Assembly (NCBI RefSeq): GCF_001865675.1
Contig: NZ_CP011319.1
Location: 5,332,001 to 5,396,000 of the forward strand
Direction: 5' to 3'
Length of the DNA stretch: 64,000 bases
Origin: Janthinobacterium sp. 1_2014MBL_MicDiv
Lineage (GTDB): Bacteria > Pseudomonadota > Gammaproteobacteria > Burkholderiales > Burkholderiaceae_D
Both the position numbers and the translations under genes were made by a program. Below are positions 53,808 through 62,474 of the stretch, piece after piece (positions within the stretch are counted from its first letter, which is position 1; the number at the start of each line of letters is the position of its first letter). Under the pieces are notes generated by a model. The model saw nothing but the letters and a program-made list of their open reading frames with translations, made no database searches and was not told the origin of the DNA.

Positions 53808-54485
53808 ATGCTGCGCCCCCTCTTCCTGTCCCTGTTCCTGTTCGCTGCCAGCCTCGCCCACGCCACGCCCCCGACCTGGGGCGTGCACGGCATGGTGCTG
53901 TTTGGCGGCCAGCAAGGGCTGTATGCCTCGCATTTGCCGATGTTCCATGCACCCCACGACTACCAGGTGGTGCTGCAAGTGCGCCTGGCCGACCCCGCCC
54001 TCGATGCCCGGCTGCGCGCGCAGCTCGATGGCCGCACGGCGCTGTGGACGCTGGAACCCGAGCGCTTCGAGCTGGCGCGCCTGCTGCCGGACACGCCGCA
54101 GCCGCTGCGCCAGTTCCGGGCCACGGTGGTGCGCGGACATTTCGAAAAGGATGGACAAGCCGAACCGGGCTACGCCGATGCCGCCATCGTCGTCGAGCGC
54201 GTCCTGCTGATGCGCCGGCTTTCACCGGCACCCGCCGTCAGCGCCAGCGCGCGCTACCTGCAGGTGGGCGACGGCACGCAGCGCTTCCTCGTCAAGCGCA
54301 TCGACAGCCGGCCCGATTTCGAGCATATCGTCGCCTGGACCAGCGCTGCGCAGGCACCGCATGGCGATATCGTGGCGAGCAAGTCGGGCGTGCAGGAAAC
54401 CCCGGCGTCCGTCTTGCGCACGCGGCTGGGAAAAACGGCCGCCTTGCGCGGCACGCTGTATTTTTCCACCGAGGATGTGCGCTAA
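53808..54485 (+). CDS. secreted protein of unknown function
   Basis: A 225-residue protein with a signal peptide (PLFLSLFLFAASLAHA) from the ATG at 53808; the frame upstream is unlikely to be coding. The mature part starts TPPTWGVHGMVLFGGQQGLY and contains SHLPMFHAPHDYQVVLQVRL, which may include metal- or haem-binding His residues. The C-terminus ends in ALRGTLYFSTEDVR. I recognise no family. It is divergent from the LysR gene and upstream of the phosphatase operon. Confidence 0.75.
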   Translation: MLRPLFLSLFLFAASLAHATPPTWGVHGMVLFGGQQGLYASHLPMFHAPHDYQVVLQVRLADPALDARLRAQLDGRTALWTLEPERFELARLLPDTPQPLRQFRATVVRGHFEKDGQAEPGYADAAIVVERVLLMRRLSPAPAVSASARYLQVGDGTQRFLVKRIDSRPDFEHIVAWTSAAQAPHGDIVASKSGVQETPASVLRTRLGKTAALRGTLYFSTEDVR

Positions 54486-54532
54486 AACCACATCACCGGC
54501 CGCGGCGTAGCGCCGTGGCGCAAGCTGCTACA

Positions 54533-54550
54533 GCGTCATGAGGGTGTCAC
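54533..54550 (+). promoter_or_regulatory. candidate Pho box
   Basis: GCGTCAT-gagg-GTGTCAC matches the two 7-bp direct repeats of the PhoB site (CTGTCAT, four-base spacer) at five and six of seven positions. It lies about 40 bases before the first alkaline phosphatase ATG, where it would replace a -35 element. Confidence 0.5.
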
Positions 54551-54590
54551 ATTGGATTGCTATCTTGCTAGCTCTTTCAAACCTAGCCGG

Positions 54591-56051
54591 ATGAACCACA
54601 TGACACGCAGAAAAATTTCCGTCGCTGGCTGCAGCGTCGCCATCACCCTGATGCTGGCCGCCTGCGGCAGCGACAGCAAAAAAGAAGACGTTGCGCCAGA
54701 AGCGCCGCCGAAAAATGTCATCTTCTTCCTCGGCGACGGCATGGGCCTGACCACGATGACGGCCGCGCGCATCTATTCGGTAGGCGAAGACGGTTCGCTG
54801 ACCATGGACACCCTGCCGGAAACGGCCTTCGTCAAGACCTTCTCGAACGACGCGCAAGTGACGGACAGCGCGCCGTCGATGGCCGCCTACATGACCGGCG
54901 TCAAGATGAACAATGAAGTCATCTCGATGTCGGCCAACACGGTCGCCATCGATCCTGGCACGGACGCCAACGGCAACAAGCTGGTCAACAAATGCGGCAG
55001 CGGCAACGGCACGCCCGCCACCACCCTGCTGGAACTGGCCAAGGCCAAGGGCTTCGCCGCCGGCGTCGTCAGCACGGCGCGCGTGACGCACGCCACGCCG
55101 GCGGCCACCTATGCGCACATCTGCCACCGCGACCTGGAAAACGATATCGCCGCGGCCCTCGTGCCGGGCGGCACCGGCTACAACGGCGCGCTGGGCACCA
55201 CCGGCCTGGAAGTGGTCCTGGGCGGCGGCGCACAATTCTTCAAGCCGTTCAAGGACGGCGGCAAGCGCGCCGACGGCCGCGACCTGGTGGCGGAGTTGAA
55301 AGCGAAGAGCTACACCATCGCCAACACGGGCGCCGACTTCAAGGCTGTCGATGCGACCAAGACGGAGCGCCTGTTCGGCGTGTTCACCTCCAGCCACATG
55401 AGCTACGACCTGGACCGCGACGCGGCGAAAGAACCTAGCCTGGCGGAAATGACCACCAAGGCCATGGATGTGCTGGCAAAAAACAAGAAGGGCTACTTCC
55501 TGATGGTCGAAGGCGGCCGCATCGACCATGCGCTGCACGAAACGACGGCCAAGAAGGCCCTGCAGGACACGGTCGCCTTTGACAGCGCCATCAAGGCCGC
55601 CATCGAAAAAGCCAAGGTCAGCGACCCGACCCTGGCCAATACCCTGATCGTCGTCACGGCCGACCATGACCACACGCTGGTGCTGAACGGCTACGCCAAG
55701 CGCACGGGCAAGACGGCCGCCGGCAACCCTGGCGTGCTGGGCGTGGTGAAGAACTACGTGACCGGCGCGGTCGAGAAGGACCTCGATGGCGCACCGTACT
55801 CGATCATCGGCTTCGGCAATGGCGAAAACCGCACGCAATCGAGCCGCGCCGCCATGGCCAGCCTCGACGAAACCGTCACCAGCGCCAATGCCTACCACCA
55901 GGAAGCGGTCATCCGCACCACGGCCGGCAATGAAACGCACGGCGGCACCGACGTCTTCCTGGGCGCCATCGGCAAGGGTTCGGAAACCTTCCTGGGCACC
56001 ATCGACAACACCAAAGTATTCGGCCTGGTCAAGACCGCCGGCGGTCTGTAA
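54591..56051 (+). CDS. alkaline phosphatase, lipoprotein form
   Basis: A 486-residue PhoA-superfamily enzyme. The lipobox is LAAC (Cys 25), so it should be lipid-anchored. Metal and catalytic motifs are FFLGDGMGLTT, the Ser nucleophile S93 in VTDSAPSMAAYMTG, the MVEGGRIDHALHE metal ligands, VVTADHDHT and ETHGGTDVF. It releases phosphate from organic esters outside the cytoplasm. A second ATG at 54600 is a possible start. A candidate Pho box precedes it, and a paralogue follows after 29 bases. Confidence 0.93.
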   Translation: MNHMTRRKISVAGCSVAITLMLAACGSDSKKEDVAPEAPPKNVIFFLGDGMGLTTMTAARIYSVGEDGSLTMDTLPETAFVKTFSNDAQVTDSAPSMAAYMTGVKMNNEVISMSANTVAIDPGTDANGNKLVNKCGSGNGTPATTLLELAKAKGFAAGVVSTARVTHATPAATYAHICHRDLENDIAAALVPGGTGYNGALGTTGLEVVLGGGAQFFKPFKDGGKRADGRDLVAELKAKSYTIANTGADFKAVDATKTERLFGVFTSSHMSYDLDRDAAKEPSLAEMTTKAMDVLAKNKKGYFLMVEGGRIDHALHETTAKKALQDTVAFDSAIKAAIEKAKVSDPTLANTLIVVTADHDHTLVLNGYAKRTGKTAAGNPGVLGVVKNYVTGAVEKDLDGAPYSIIGFGNGENRTQSSRAAMASLDETVTSANAYHQEAVIRTTAGNETHGGTDVFLGAIGKGSETFLGTIDNTKVFGLVKTAGGL

Positions 56052-56080
56052 TCCCCAAGAGACAAGAATTGGACAAGCAT

Positions 56081-57505
56081 ATGAAACCCGCATTGAAACC
56101 CGCCGCACTGAAATCTGCCCTGAAACTCTCCTTGCTGACCACGCTCGTGGCGGCCAGCGTTGCCAGCGCCTACGCCGCCGACGCCAAGAACGTCATCTTC
56201 TTCCTCGGCGACGGCATGGGCCCGTCCGTCGTGACGGCCTCGCGCATCTACAAATACGGCGAAGACGGCAGCCTGACGATGGACACGCTGGAGCGCACTG
56301 CGCGCATCAAGACGTTCTCGAACGATGCACAAACGACGGACAGCGCGCCGTCAATGGCCGCCTACATGACCGGCGTCAAGATGAACAATGAAGTCATCTC
56401 GATGGCGCAGGACACGATCGCCAAAGAGCCCAGCCGCGACGCCAACGGCAACCTGGGCGTGGACAATTGCCCGGCCGGCGGCAAGACCGTGCCGACCATC
56501 CTGGAACTGGCGAAAGCCAAGGGCAAGGCCGTGGGCGCCATCACCACCACGGAATTGACGCACGCCACGCCGGCGACGACCTTCTCGCACATCTGCAACC
56601 GCAATGCGCAATACGCGATTGCCGCGCAAACGGCGCCGGGCGGCGCCGGCTACAACGCGGCCCTGGGCGACGGCGTGGATGTGCTGATGGGCGGCGGCCG
56701 CAACCACTTCACCCCATGGTCGGCCAGCAACAAGTATGGCCGCGCCGATGGCCGCAACCTGTTGACGGAATTTGCCGCCAAGGGCTACACCGTGGCCGCG
56801 ACGAAAGCGGAAATGGCGGCGGCGCCGAGCGGCAAGAAGTTCATCGGCCTGTACAGCACCCGCAGCCACCTCGAATATGAGCTGGACCGCACCGCCACGC
56901 CGCCGCTGGGCGAAGGCGCGACCCAGCCTAGCCTGTCGGAAATGACGCTGAAAGCCATCGACTTGCTGTCGAAAAACACGAACGGCTACTTCCTGATGGT
57001 CGAAGGCGGCCGCATCGACCACGCCCTGCACGGCATCAATGCCAAGCGCGCGCTGACCGATACCATCGCTTTCGACGACGCCATCAAGGCCGCCATCGCC
57101 AAGATCAAGGAAACCGATCCGACCCTGGCCAACACCTTGATCGTCGTCACGGCCGACCACGACCACACCCTGGCCTTCAACGGCTACGGCAAGCGCGGCA
57201 ATCCTATCCTCGACATCAACCGCGGCTACAAGGATAACCAGCCAAGCAAGGATGCCGATGGCAATACCTACACCACCCTGGTGTTCGGTAACGGCCCGAA
57301 CCGCCCTGACCTGCGCAGCAACGTCGACAGCGCCACGGCCCTGAAAGACAATTACCTGCAAGAAACAGGCGTGCGTCTGGCCAGCGAAACCCACGGCGGC
57401 GGCGACGTCAAGCTGCTGGCCACGGGCGCCGGCGCGAAGACCTTCAAGGGCACGCTGGACAATACCAAGGTGTTCGACCTGCTGAAGGCGGCACTGGGCT
57501 TCTGA
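56081..57505 (+). CDS. alkaline phosphatase, soluble secreted form
   Basis: A 474-residue paralogue of the preceding gene with a cleavable signal peptide (TLVAASVASAYA, cleavage near residue 32) in place of a lipobox. Motifs match: FFLGDGMGPSV, S88 in TTDSAPSMAAYMTG, MVEGGRIDHALHG, VVTADHDHT and ETHGGGDVK. It has an insert, DRTATPPLGEGATQPS, that the first copy lacks. The two are clear tandem duplicates with different predicted locations. The ATG at 56081 is chosen over a TTG 12 bases earlier. A hairpin and a small secreted protein gene follow. Confidence 0.93.
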   Translation: MKPALKPAALKSALKLSLLTTLVAASVASAYAADAKNVIFFLGDGMGPSVVTASRIYKYGEDGSLTMDTLERTARIKTFSNDAQTTDSAPSMAAYMTGVKMNNEVISMAQDTIAKEPSRDANGNLGVDNCPAGGKTVPTILELAKAKGKAVGAITTTELTHATPATTFSHICNRNAQYAIAAQTAPGGAGYNAALGDGVDVLMGGGRNHFTPWSASNKYGRADGRNLLTEFAAKGYTVAATKAEMAAAPSGKKFIGLYSTRSHLEYELDRTATPPLGEGATQPSLSEMTLKAIDLLSKNTNGYFLMVEGGRIDHALHGINAKRALTDTIAFDDAIKAAIAKIKETDPTLANTLIVVTADHDHTLAFNGYGKRGNPILDINRGYKDNQPSKDADGNTYTTLVFGNGPNRPDLRSNVDSATALKDNYLQETGVRLASETHGGGDVKLLATGAGAKTFKGTLDNTKVFDLLKAALGF

Positions 57506-57531
57506 TGTAGCACCAGCAGCGTAACCCCACC

Positions 57532-57561
57532 GGGGCGGATGGCAGGATTGCCCTCCGCCCC
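57532..57561 (+). terminator. hairpin between the second phosphatase and the next gene
   Basis: GGGGCGGA and TCCGCCCC pair across 14 bases, followed by CTTTGC. It may partly terminate the transcript and lower expression of the next gene. Confidence 0.45.
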
Positions 57562-57584
57562 CTTTGCACAATAAAGGCAACACC

Positions 57585-58316
57585 ATGAAACCGACCCTGA
57601 TCGCCATCCTCCTCGCCGCCGGCTTCGCCGGCCCGGCCCAGGCCGCCGCCCCCGCCGCGCCTGTCGACCTGGACCTGGGCATCACGTATTACAGCCGCGT
57701 GCTGACGCCGGAAGGCGTGACGCGCGAAAGCCGCTACGAGGAAAAAATGCTGCGCCGCCCCGGCCACGTGTGGGTCGAGCGCGTACTGGCGCCGGCCACC
57801 GATGCGCATGCGGGACACGCGCATGGCGAAAACAAGAAAGTGGCGCTGAAAACAACGACGGCGGCCACGCAACATGAACACAAGCACTTCAATCCCGTGC
57901 TGATTCCCCGCCACGTGGTGCTGGAAAAGAACACGGTGCGCGTGGAATACATCGATGCGCACGACAAGATCGTCGTCGCCATCCCCAAGGCCGAGTACGA
58001 AAACGTCAATTTCGACGGTTCCTGGGAAAACAGCTTTTATCTGCTCGATCCGAAACTGGTCACCGCCATGCCGCTGTCGAAGCAGGCGTCCAACGTGCCG
58101 GGCGCGCGCTGGCGCGAAGTGGAAAAGAACGGCGTGTTCCAGCGCATCCTGTGGGACGAGCAAAAGCAGATCCCGCTCGTCATCGAGAGCGGCGACCGCG
58201 CGAACACTTTCTATCGCCGCGTCGACGTCAAGCTGCAGCCGACCGTGAGCAAGGCGCAGCCGTGGGCGAACCTGCAGAACTACGCGCAGCGCGAATACTC
58301 CGATTATCTCGATTAA
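57585..58316 (+). CDS. secreted protein of unknown function
   Basis: A 243-residue protein with a signal peptide (LIAILLAAGFAGPAQA) and an AAAGG ribosome-binding site seven bases before the ATG. A His-rich stretch (DAHAGHAHGENKK, and QHEHKHF shortly after) might bind metal. No family is recognised. It directly follows the phosphatase genes on the same strand, which suggests a role linked to phosphate release or metal supply, but that is inference. Confidence 0.75.
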   Translation: MKPTLIAILLAAGFAGPAQAAAPAAPVDLDLGITYYSRVLTPEGVTRESRYEEKMLRRPGHVWVERVLAPATDAHAGHAHGENKKVALKTTTAATQHEHKHFNPVLIPRHVVLEKNTVRVEYIDAHDKIVVAIPKAEYENVNFDGSWENSFYLLDPKLVTAMPLSKQASNVPGARWREVEKNGVFQRILWDEQKQIPLVIESGDRANTFYRRVDVKLQPTVSKAQPWANLQNYAQREYSDYLD

Positions 58317-58399
58317 TCGCGCCACGCGGCGCCATGCCGCGCTTGACCACCGTTTGCCCGCTCGCTAGTATCTGAAGCGTACAGCAACGGGAGCGCGGC

Positions 58400-58798
58400 A
58401 TGGATGAACAATTCGAGAATGGTTTGCGCATGCGCAAACAGGTGATGGGCGACGCCTTTGTCGAGCGCGCGTTTGCCCAGGTCGACGCCTTCACGGCCCC
58501 CTTGCAGGAATTCGTCACGCGCAACGCCTGGGGCACGACCTGGTGCCGCGACGGCCTGGACCTGAAAACGCGCAGCCTGGCCACCATCGCCATGCTGACG
58601 GCCCTGGGACGGGCCCAGGAGCTGCGCGGCCACGTGCGCGGCGCCGTCAACAATGGCGCCTCCATGCAGGAGATCCAGGAAGTGCTGCTGCACGCGGCCG
58701 TGTATTGCGGCATGCCGCTGGCCATCGACGCCTTCCGCTCGGCGCATGAAGTGCTCCGGGAAATGGGCCTGGTGGAGCCGGCCGCGCCGCCAGCCTGA
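58400..58798 (+). CDS. carboxymuconolactone decarboxylase-like protein
   Basis: A 132-residue AhpD-like helical protein. It closely follows PcaC: RMRKQVMGDAFVERAF, EFVTRNAWGTTWCRDGLD, TRSLATIAMLTALGRAQELRGHVRGAVNNGAS, and EVLLHAAVYCGMPLAIDAFR. No other protocatechuate-pathway gene is nearby, so the pathway role is uncertain. It is a stand-alone gene with a terminator. Confidence 0.9.
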   Translation: MDEQFENGLRMRKQVMGDAFVERAFAQVDAFTAPLQEFVTRNAWGTTWCRDGLDLKTRSLATIAMLTALGRAQELRGHVRGAVNNGASMQEIQEVLLHAAVYCGMPLAIDAFRSAHEVLREMGLVEPAAPPA

Positions 58799-58822
58799 TC
58801 GGGGGACACCAGGTCGTGACAT

Positions 58823-58855
58823 AAAAAAAGCCAGGGATCACTCCCTGGCTTTTTT
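58823..58855. terminator. bidirectional intrinsic terminator
   Basis: An A-run, the stem GCCAGGGA-tcac-TCCCTGGC and a T-run lie between the convergent decarboxylase-like and topB genes. Confidence 0.9.
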
Positions 58856-58878
58856 GCGCTGGCCCATGCCGCCGCGAA

Positions 58879-61548
58879 TTACTCCGCCGCTGCCGCCGCC
58901 TTCTTCGCCGGCGCCTTCTTGGCCGCCGGTTTTTTCACGGCCGTCGCCTTCTTCGCTGGCGCCTTCTTCACGGCCGCCGCTTTCTTGACCGCCGTTTTCT
59001 TCGCTGGCGCCGCGCCTTCTTCGCCCTCGACCTCGGCGGCTGCCGCCTTGGTCTTCGCGCCCGGCTTGGCCTTGCGCTCTTCAAACTCGAAGCTCACCTT
59101 GCCATCCTTGCCGCGCACGAGGAAAGCCTTGAACGGACGGCGCGTGCGCTGCGATACAAAGCCCGGCAACAGGTCGGTCTTGCCATCGTTGAGCAGTTTC
59201 GCCATTTGTTCCGGCAAGATTTCCTGCTGCAAGATGATGCGGCCGCTGCGGAAATCGCACGTCTTCGGTTTCGCCACGCTGTGCTCGCACACATAGGCCA
59301 GGCCCATTTCATACACGCCGGCGTTGCACTTGGGGCACGGTCCCACGGGCGTCTGGCCCGTGAAATCGACGCCTTCGCCATCTTCGCTCTCGTCGTTCTG
59401 GCCGAAATCGAATTCCAGCTTGAAGTTCTTGATCTCTTCATCGCGCACGATGCGCAAGATGGCGGCGAACGGACGGCCCATCTTCGAGCGGAAGCCTTGC
59501 AGCGGGCCGATGGTGCGGTCCTTCAGCAATTGCTCCACTTCCGCGATTTCGAACTGGCGCGAACCCGGTGTCTTGCTCATCGAGAATTCGCACTTGGTGC
59601 AGGCGAAACGGCGGTAGTTTTCCTTCACCACGCCGCTGCAGTTCGGGCATGGCGTTTCCAGGGTGGCGTAGTCGCCAGGAATCGTGTCATTGTCGTATTC
59701 CTTGGCGCGCTTGACGATGATTTGCGTCATCTGCGCAATTTCGCGCATGAATTCTTCGCGCGAAATCTTGCCTTTTTCCATCTGCGACAGCTTGTATTCC
59801 CACTCGCCCGTCAGCTCCGGCGCCGTCAATTCATTGACGCCCAGGCCTTTGAGCAAGGTCATCAGCTGCGATGCCTTCGCCGTCGGAATCAGTTCGCGGC
59901 CTTCGCGGATCAGGTAACGCTCCGTCAGCAAGCCCTCGATGGTGGCGGCGCGCGTCGCTGGCGTGCCCAGGCCCTTGCCGGCCATCGCATCGCGCAGCTC
60001 GTCGTCGTCGATCAGTTTGCCAGCGCCTTCCATGGCCGACAGCAAGGTCGCCTCCGTGAAGCGCGCGGGCGGTTTCGTCACCAGGCCATTCGCGCTGACG
60101 CTTTCCGTCTGCACTTTTTCGCCCTTGGCCACCGGCACCAGGTTGCCGTTGCCATTGCTTTCCTTGTCGGCGTCCGTCGATGCTTCCTTGCCGTAGATGG
60201 CCAGCCAGCCCGGATTGGTCATGACCTTGCCTTCAGTCTTGAACTGGTGGCCGGACACTTCCGTGTAGCGCGTGGTGACCTGGAATTCCGCAGGCGGGAA
60301 GAACACGGCCATGAAGCGGCGCGTGACCAGGTCGTACAGCTTCTGTTCCGGCTCGGACAAGTTTTTCGGTGCGATCGTCGTCGGGATGATCGCGAAGTGA
60401 TCCGAGATCTTCGTGTTGTCGAAGATGCGCTTGTTCGGCTTGACCCAGCCCTTGTCGATGATCTGCTTGGCGAACTGGTGATAGTTGCTGTTGTCCTTGA
60501 CCGTTTCCAGCGCCTGCAGCACGGTCGGCATGTAGTCTTCCGGCAGGTGGCGCGAATCGGTACGCGGATACGTCAATACCTTGTGCTTTTCATACAGCGC
60601 CTGGGCCAGGCCCAGGGTGTTCTTGGCCGAGAAGCCGAAACGCGAGTTCGCTTCGCGCTGCAGGCTGGTCAGGTCGAACAGGCCAGGCGCCATCGAGGTG
60701 GTCGGCTTCGACTCTTCCGTGACGACGCCTTGGCGGCCGCGGCAGGCGGTGGCGATCGAGTCGGCAGCCGTCTTGCTCCACAGGCGCTCGGCGCGCTTCT
60801 CGGGATCGTTCTCGTCCTTCTTGAATTTCGTGTCGAGCCAGCGGCCTTCATAGATGCCGGCCGCGCAGACGAATTCGGCGCGCACTTCCCAGAAGTCGCG
60901 CGGCACGAATTTTTTAATTTTATCTTCGCGCTCGACGACGATGGACAGCGTCGGCGTCTGCACGCGGCCCACGGTGGTCAGGTAAAAGCCGCCTTCTTTC
61001 GAATTAAACGCCGTCATGGCGCGCGTGCCATTGATGCCGATCAACCAATCGGCTTCCGACCGGCAGCGGGCCGCATCGGCCAGCGGCAGCATTTCCTCGT
61101 CGCTGCGCAGGTGGGCGAAACCGTCGCGGATGGCGCCCGGCGTCATCGACTGCAGCCACAGGCGCTTGACCGGTTGCTTGGCCTTGGCGTTTTGCGCGAT
61201 CAGGCGGAAAATCAGCTCGCCTTCTCGCCCCGCATCGCATGCGTTGATGAGGGTGGTAACGTCTTTGCGTTTGATCAGCTTGTTTAATACTTTGAGGCGC
61301 GCTTCCGTCTTGGCGATCGGGTTCAGCGCGAAATACGGTGGAATCATCGGCAAGTGCGCGAAACTCCATTTGCCGCGCTTCACGTCGAATTCTTCCGGCA
61401 CGGCGATCTCCAGCAAGTGGCCGACCGCCGACGACAGGACGTATTCATCCGATTCAAAGTACTCATCGTGCTTGGTAAAGCCGCCAAGCGTCTTCGCGAT
61501 ATCGTTCGCGACAGAAGGCTTCTCGGCGATGATGAGGGTTTTTGTCAT
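58879..61548 (-). CDS. topB: DNA topoisomerase III with histone-H1-like tail
   Basis: An 889-residue type IA topoisomerase. The Toprim domain has LIIAEKPSVANDIAKTLGG and CDAGREGELIFR; the active-site Tyr is in LTYPRTDSRHLPEDY. C-terminal zinc-binding regions contain CPNCSGVVKENY with ACTKC, and CPKCNAGVYEMG with a downstream CEH. The last 60 or so residues are a low-complexity Ala/Lys/Pro tail of KKAPAKKA repeats, like bacterial histone H1-type proteins. Such tails bind DNA non-specifically. It is followed by the shared terminator and lies downstream of a 367-bp non-coding gap. Confidence 0.95.
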   Translation of the reverse strand: MTKTLIIAEKPSVANDIAKTLGGFTKHDEYFESDEYVLSSAVGHLLEIAVPEEFDVKRGKWSFAHLPMIPPYFALNPIAKTEARLKVLNKLIKRKDVTTLINACDAGREGELIFRLIAQNAKAKQPVKRLWLQSMTPGAIRDGFAHLRSDEEMLPLADAARCRSEADWLIGINGTRAMTAFNSKEGGFYLTTVGRVQTPTLSIVVEREDKIKKFVPRDFWEVRAEFVCAAGIYEGRWLDTKFKKDENDPEKRAERLWSKTAADSIATACRGRQGVVTEESKPTTSMAPGLFDLTSLQREANSRFGFSAKNTLGLAQALYEKHKVLTYPRTDSRHLPEDYMPTVLQALETVKDNSNYHQFAKQIIDKGWVKPNKRIFDNTKISDHFAIIPTTIAPKNLSEPEQKLYDLVTRRFMAVFFPPAEFQVTTRYTEVSGHQFKTEGKVMTNPGWLAIYGKEASTDADKESNGNGNLVPVAKGEKVQTESVSANGLVTKPPARFTEATLLSAMEGAGKLIDDDELRDAMAGKGLGTPATRAATIEGLLTERYLIREGRELIPTAKASQLMTLLKGLGVNELTAPELTGEWEYKLSQMEKGKISREEFMREIAQMTQIIVKRAKEYDNDTIPGDYATLETPCPNCSGVVKENYRRFACTKCEFSMSKTPGSRQFEIAEVEQLLKDRTIGPLQGFRSKMGRPFAAILRIVRDEEIKNFKLEFDFGQNDESEDGEGVDFTGQTPVGPCPKCNAGVYEMGLAYVCEHSVAKPKTCDFRSGRIILQQEILPEQMAKLLNDGKTDLLPGFVSQRTRRPFKAFLVRGKDGKVSFEFEERKAKPGAKTKAAAAEVEGEEGAAPAKKTAVKKAAAVKKAPAKKATAVKKPAAKKAPAKKAAAAAE

Positions 61549-61915
61549 ATTTTTTAGTCTCGAAAAATGCTCTAGGATAGTTTCAGCATGCGCATCATAC
61601 AGTGCATTGCCAGGCGCCGACGCTTTTGTCTGCGCAAGGCCTTGTGACTTGTGGTCTTGTCAAGCGGCCAATGATAAGCGCCTATTGAAGAATTCGGCAA
61701 GTTATCTGCGAGCAAGAATGCGCCAGCGCAAACACATAGGGTCAGCGTGCACGCCGGTGCAGCACATCGTAAAGGAGATGGCGCGGCGGCGGCGCCAGGG
61801 TCAGGCAAACAGCTGCAGGAGACGCCGCAAGCCGGCATAGAGTCAGGGCCAGGCGCAGCGTCGCAGGCAGTAGCTGGTTCGGCAAGGCGCTGCAACGCCG
61901 CCATGGGCATGGTGA
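61549..61915. other. intergenic region upstream of topB
   Basis: Nothing supportable is coded in these 367 bp. A minus-strand TATGAT (61594-61599) is a weak -10 for topB with no good -35. One long open frame on the minus strand is rich in Cys, Pro and Arg and looks non-coding. Confidence 0.5.
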
Positions 61916-62380
61916 TTAGTGCAGCAAGCGCGGGGGGAGGTCTTCATCGTCGACGAACAGGTCGTCGAACATCAGCGCATCCGGTTCCTTGCCCTGGCTC
62001 CACAGCAGCATCAGCACGATGACTTTCAGCTTGCCCAGCGAGACAGGCGCCTCGTCGAGCGCCAGTGCCCGTTCGATGACGATTTCGCGCTGCAGCGGCG
62101 AGAGCACCTTGGCGCTTTCGAGGAACTGGATGAAGCCGACGGCGGCCGTGCCCAGCACGTCGCTTTCCTGCTGCACGTAAAAGCGCGTGCCTGTCGCGCT
62201 GGCCGTCAGGGTTTGCTCGACGCCGGCCATGGCGTTCAAGTCCGTCAGCCAGACGAGCGCCTCGGAAATCTCCACGTCGTCGAAACCGACGGCCGACAGT
62301 TTGCGCGCCAGGACTGCCGGCTCGGGGCAGGCATCGGGGCGATAGTAAGTCTCGTAGAGGTACACCAGGATATCGAACAT
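61916..62380 (-). CDS. smg: Smg (DUF494) family protein
   Basis: A 154-residue protein that begins MFDILVYLYETYYRPDACPE and contains GFDDVEISEALVWL and GFIQFLESAKVLSPLQREIVIERAL. It ends KVIVLMLLWSQG followed by an acidic segment. The family is usually encoded beside dprA, as here (94 bases downstream). The molecular function is not established. Confidence 0.93.
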   Translation of the reverse strand: MFDILVYLYETYYRPDACPEPAVLARKLSAVGFDDVEISEALVWLTDLNAMAGVEQTLTASATGTRFYVQQESDVLGTAAVGFIQFLESAKVLSPLQREIVIERALALDEAPVSLGKLKVIVLMLLWSQGKEPDALMFDDLFVDDEDLPPRLLH

Positions 62381-62474
62381 GGCTCTACTCTAGCAGCTAA
62401 GTTCGCTGCGACACAAGGGCGCGCACCGACAAAGCGCCCCCGTGCGGCGTGGCCGCCACACAAGTGACAAGCTG

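Noticed and set aside
59206..61287. A 693-codon open frame antisense to topB
   Set aside because: Shadow of a well-conserved topoisomerase. No recognisable domain or initiation signal.
61572..61910. A 112-codon minus-strand frame between topB and smg
   Set aside because: Composition (Cys/Pro/Arg-rich, no fold pattern) and lack of a ribosome-binding site make it unlikely to be coding.
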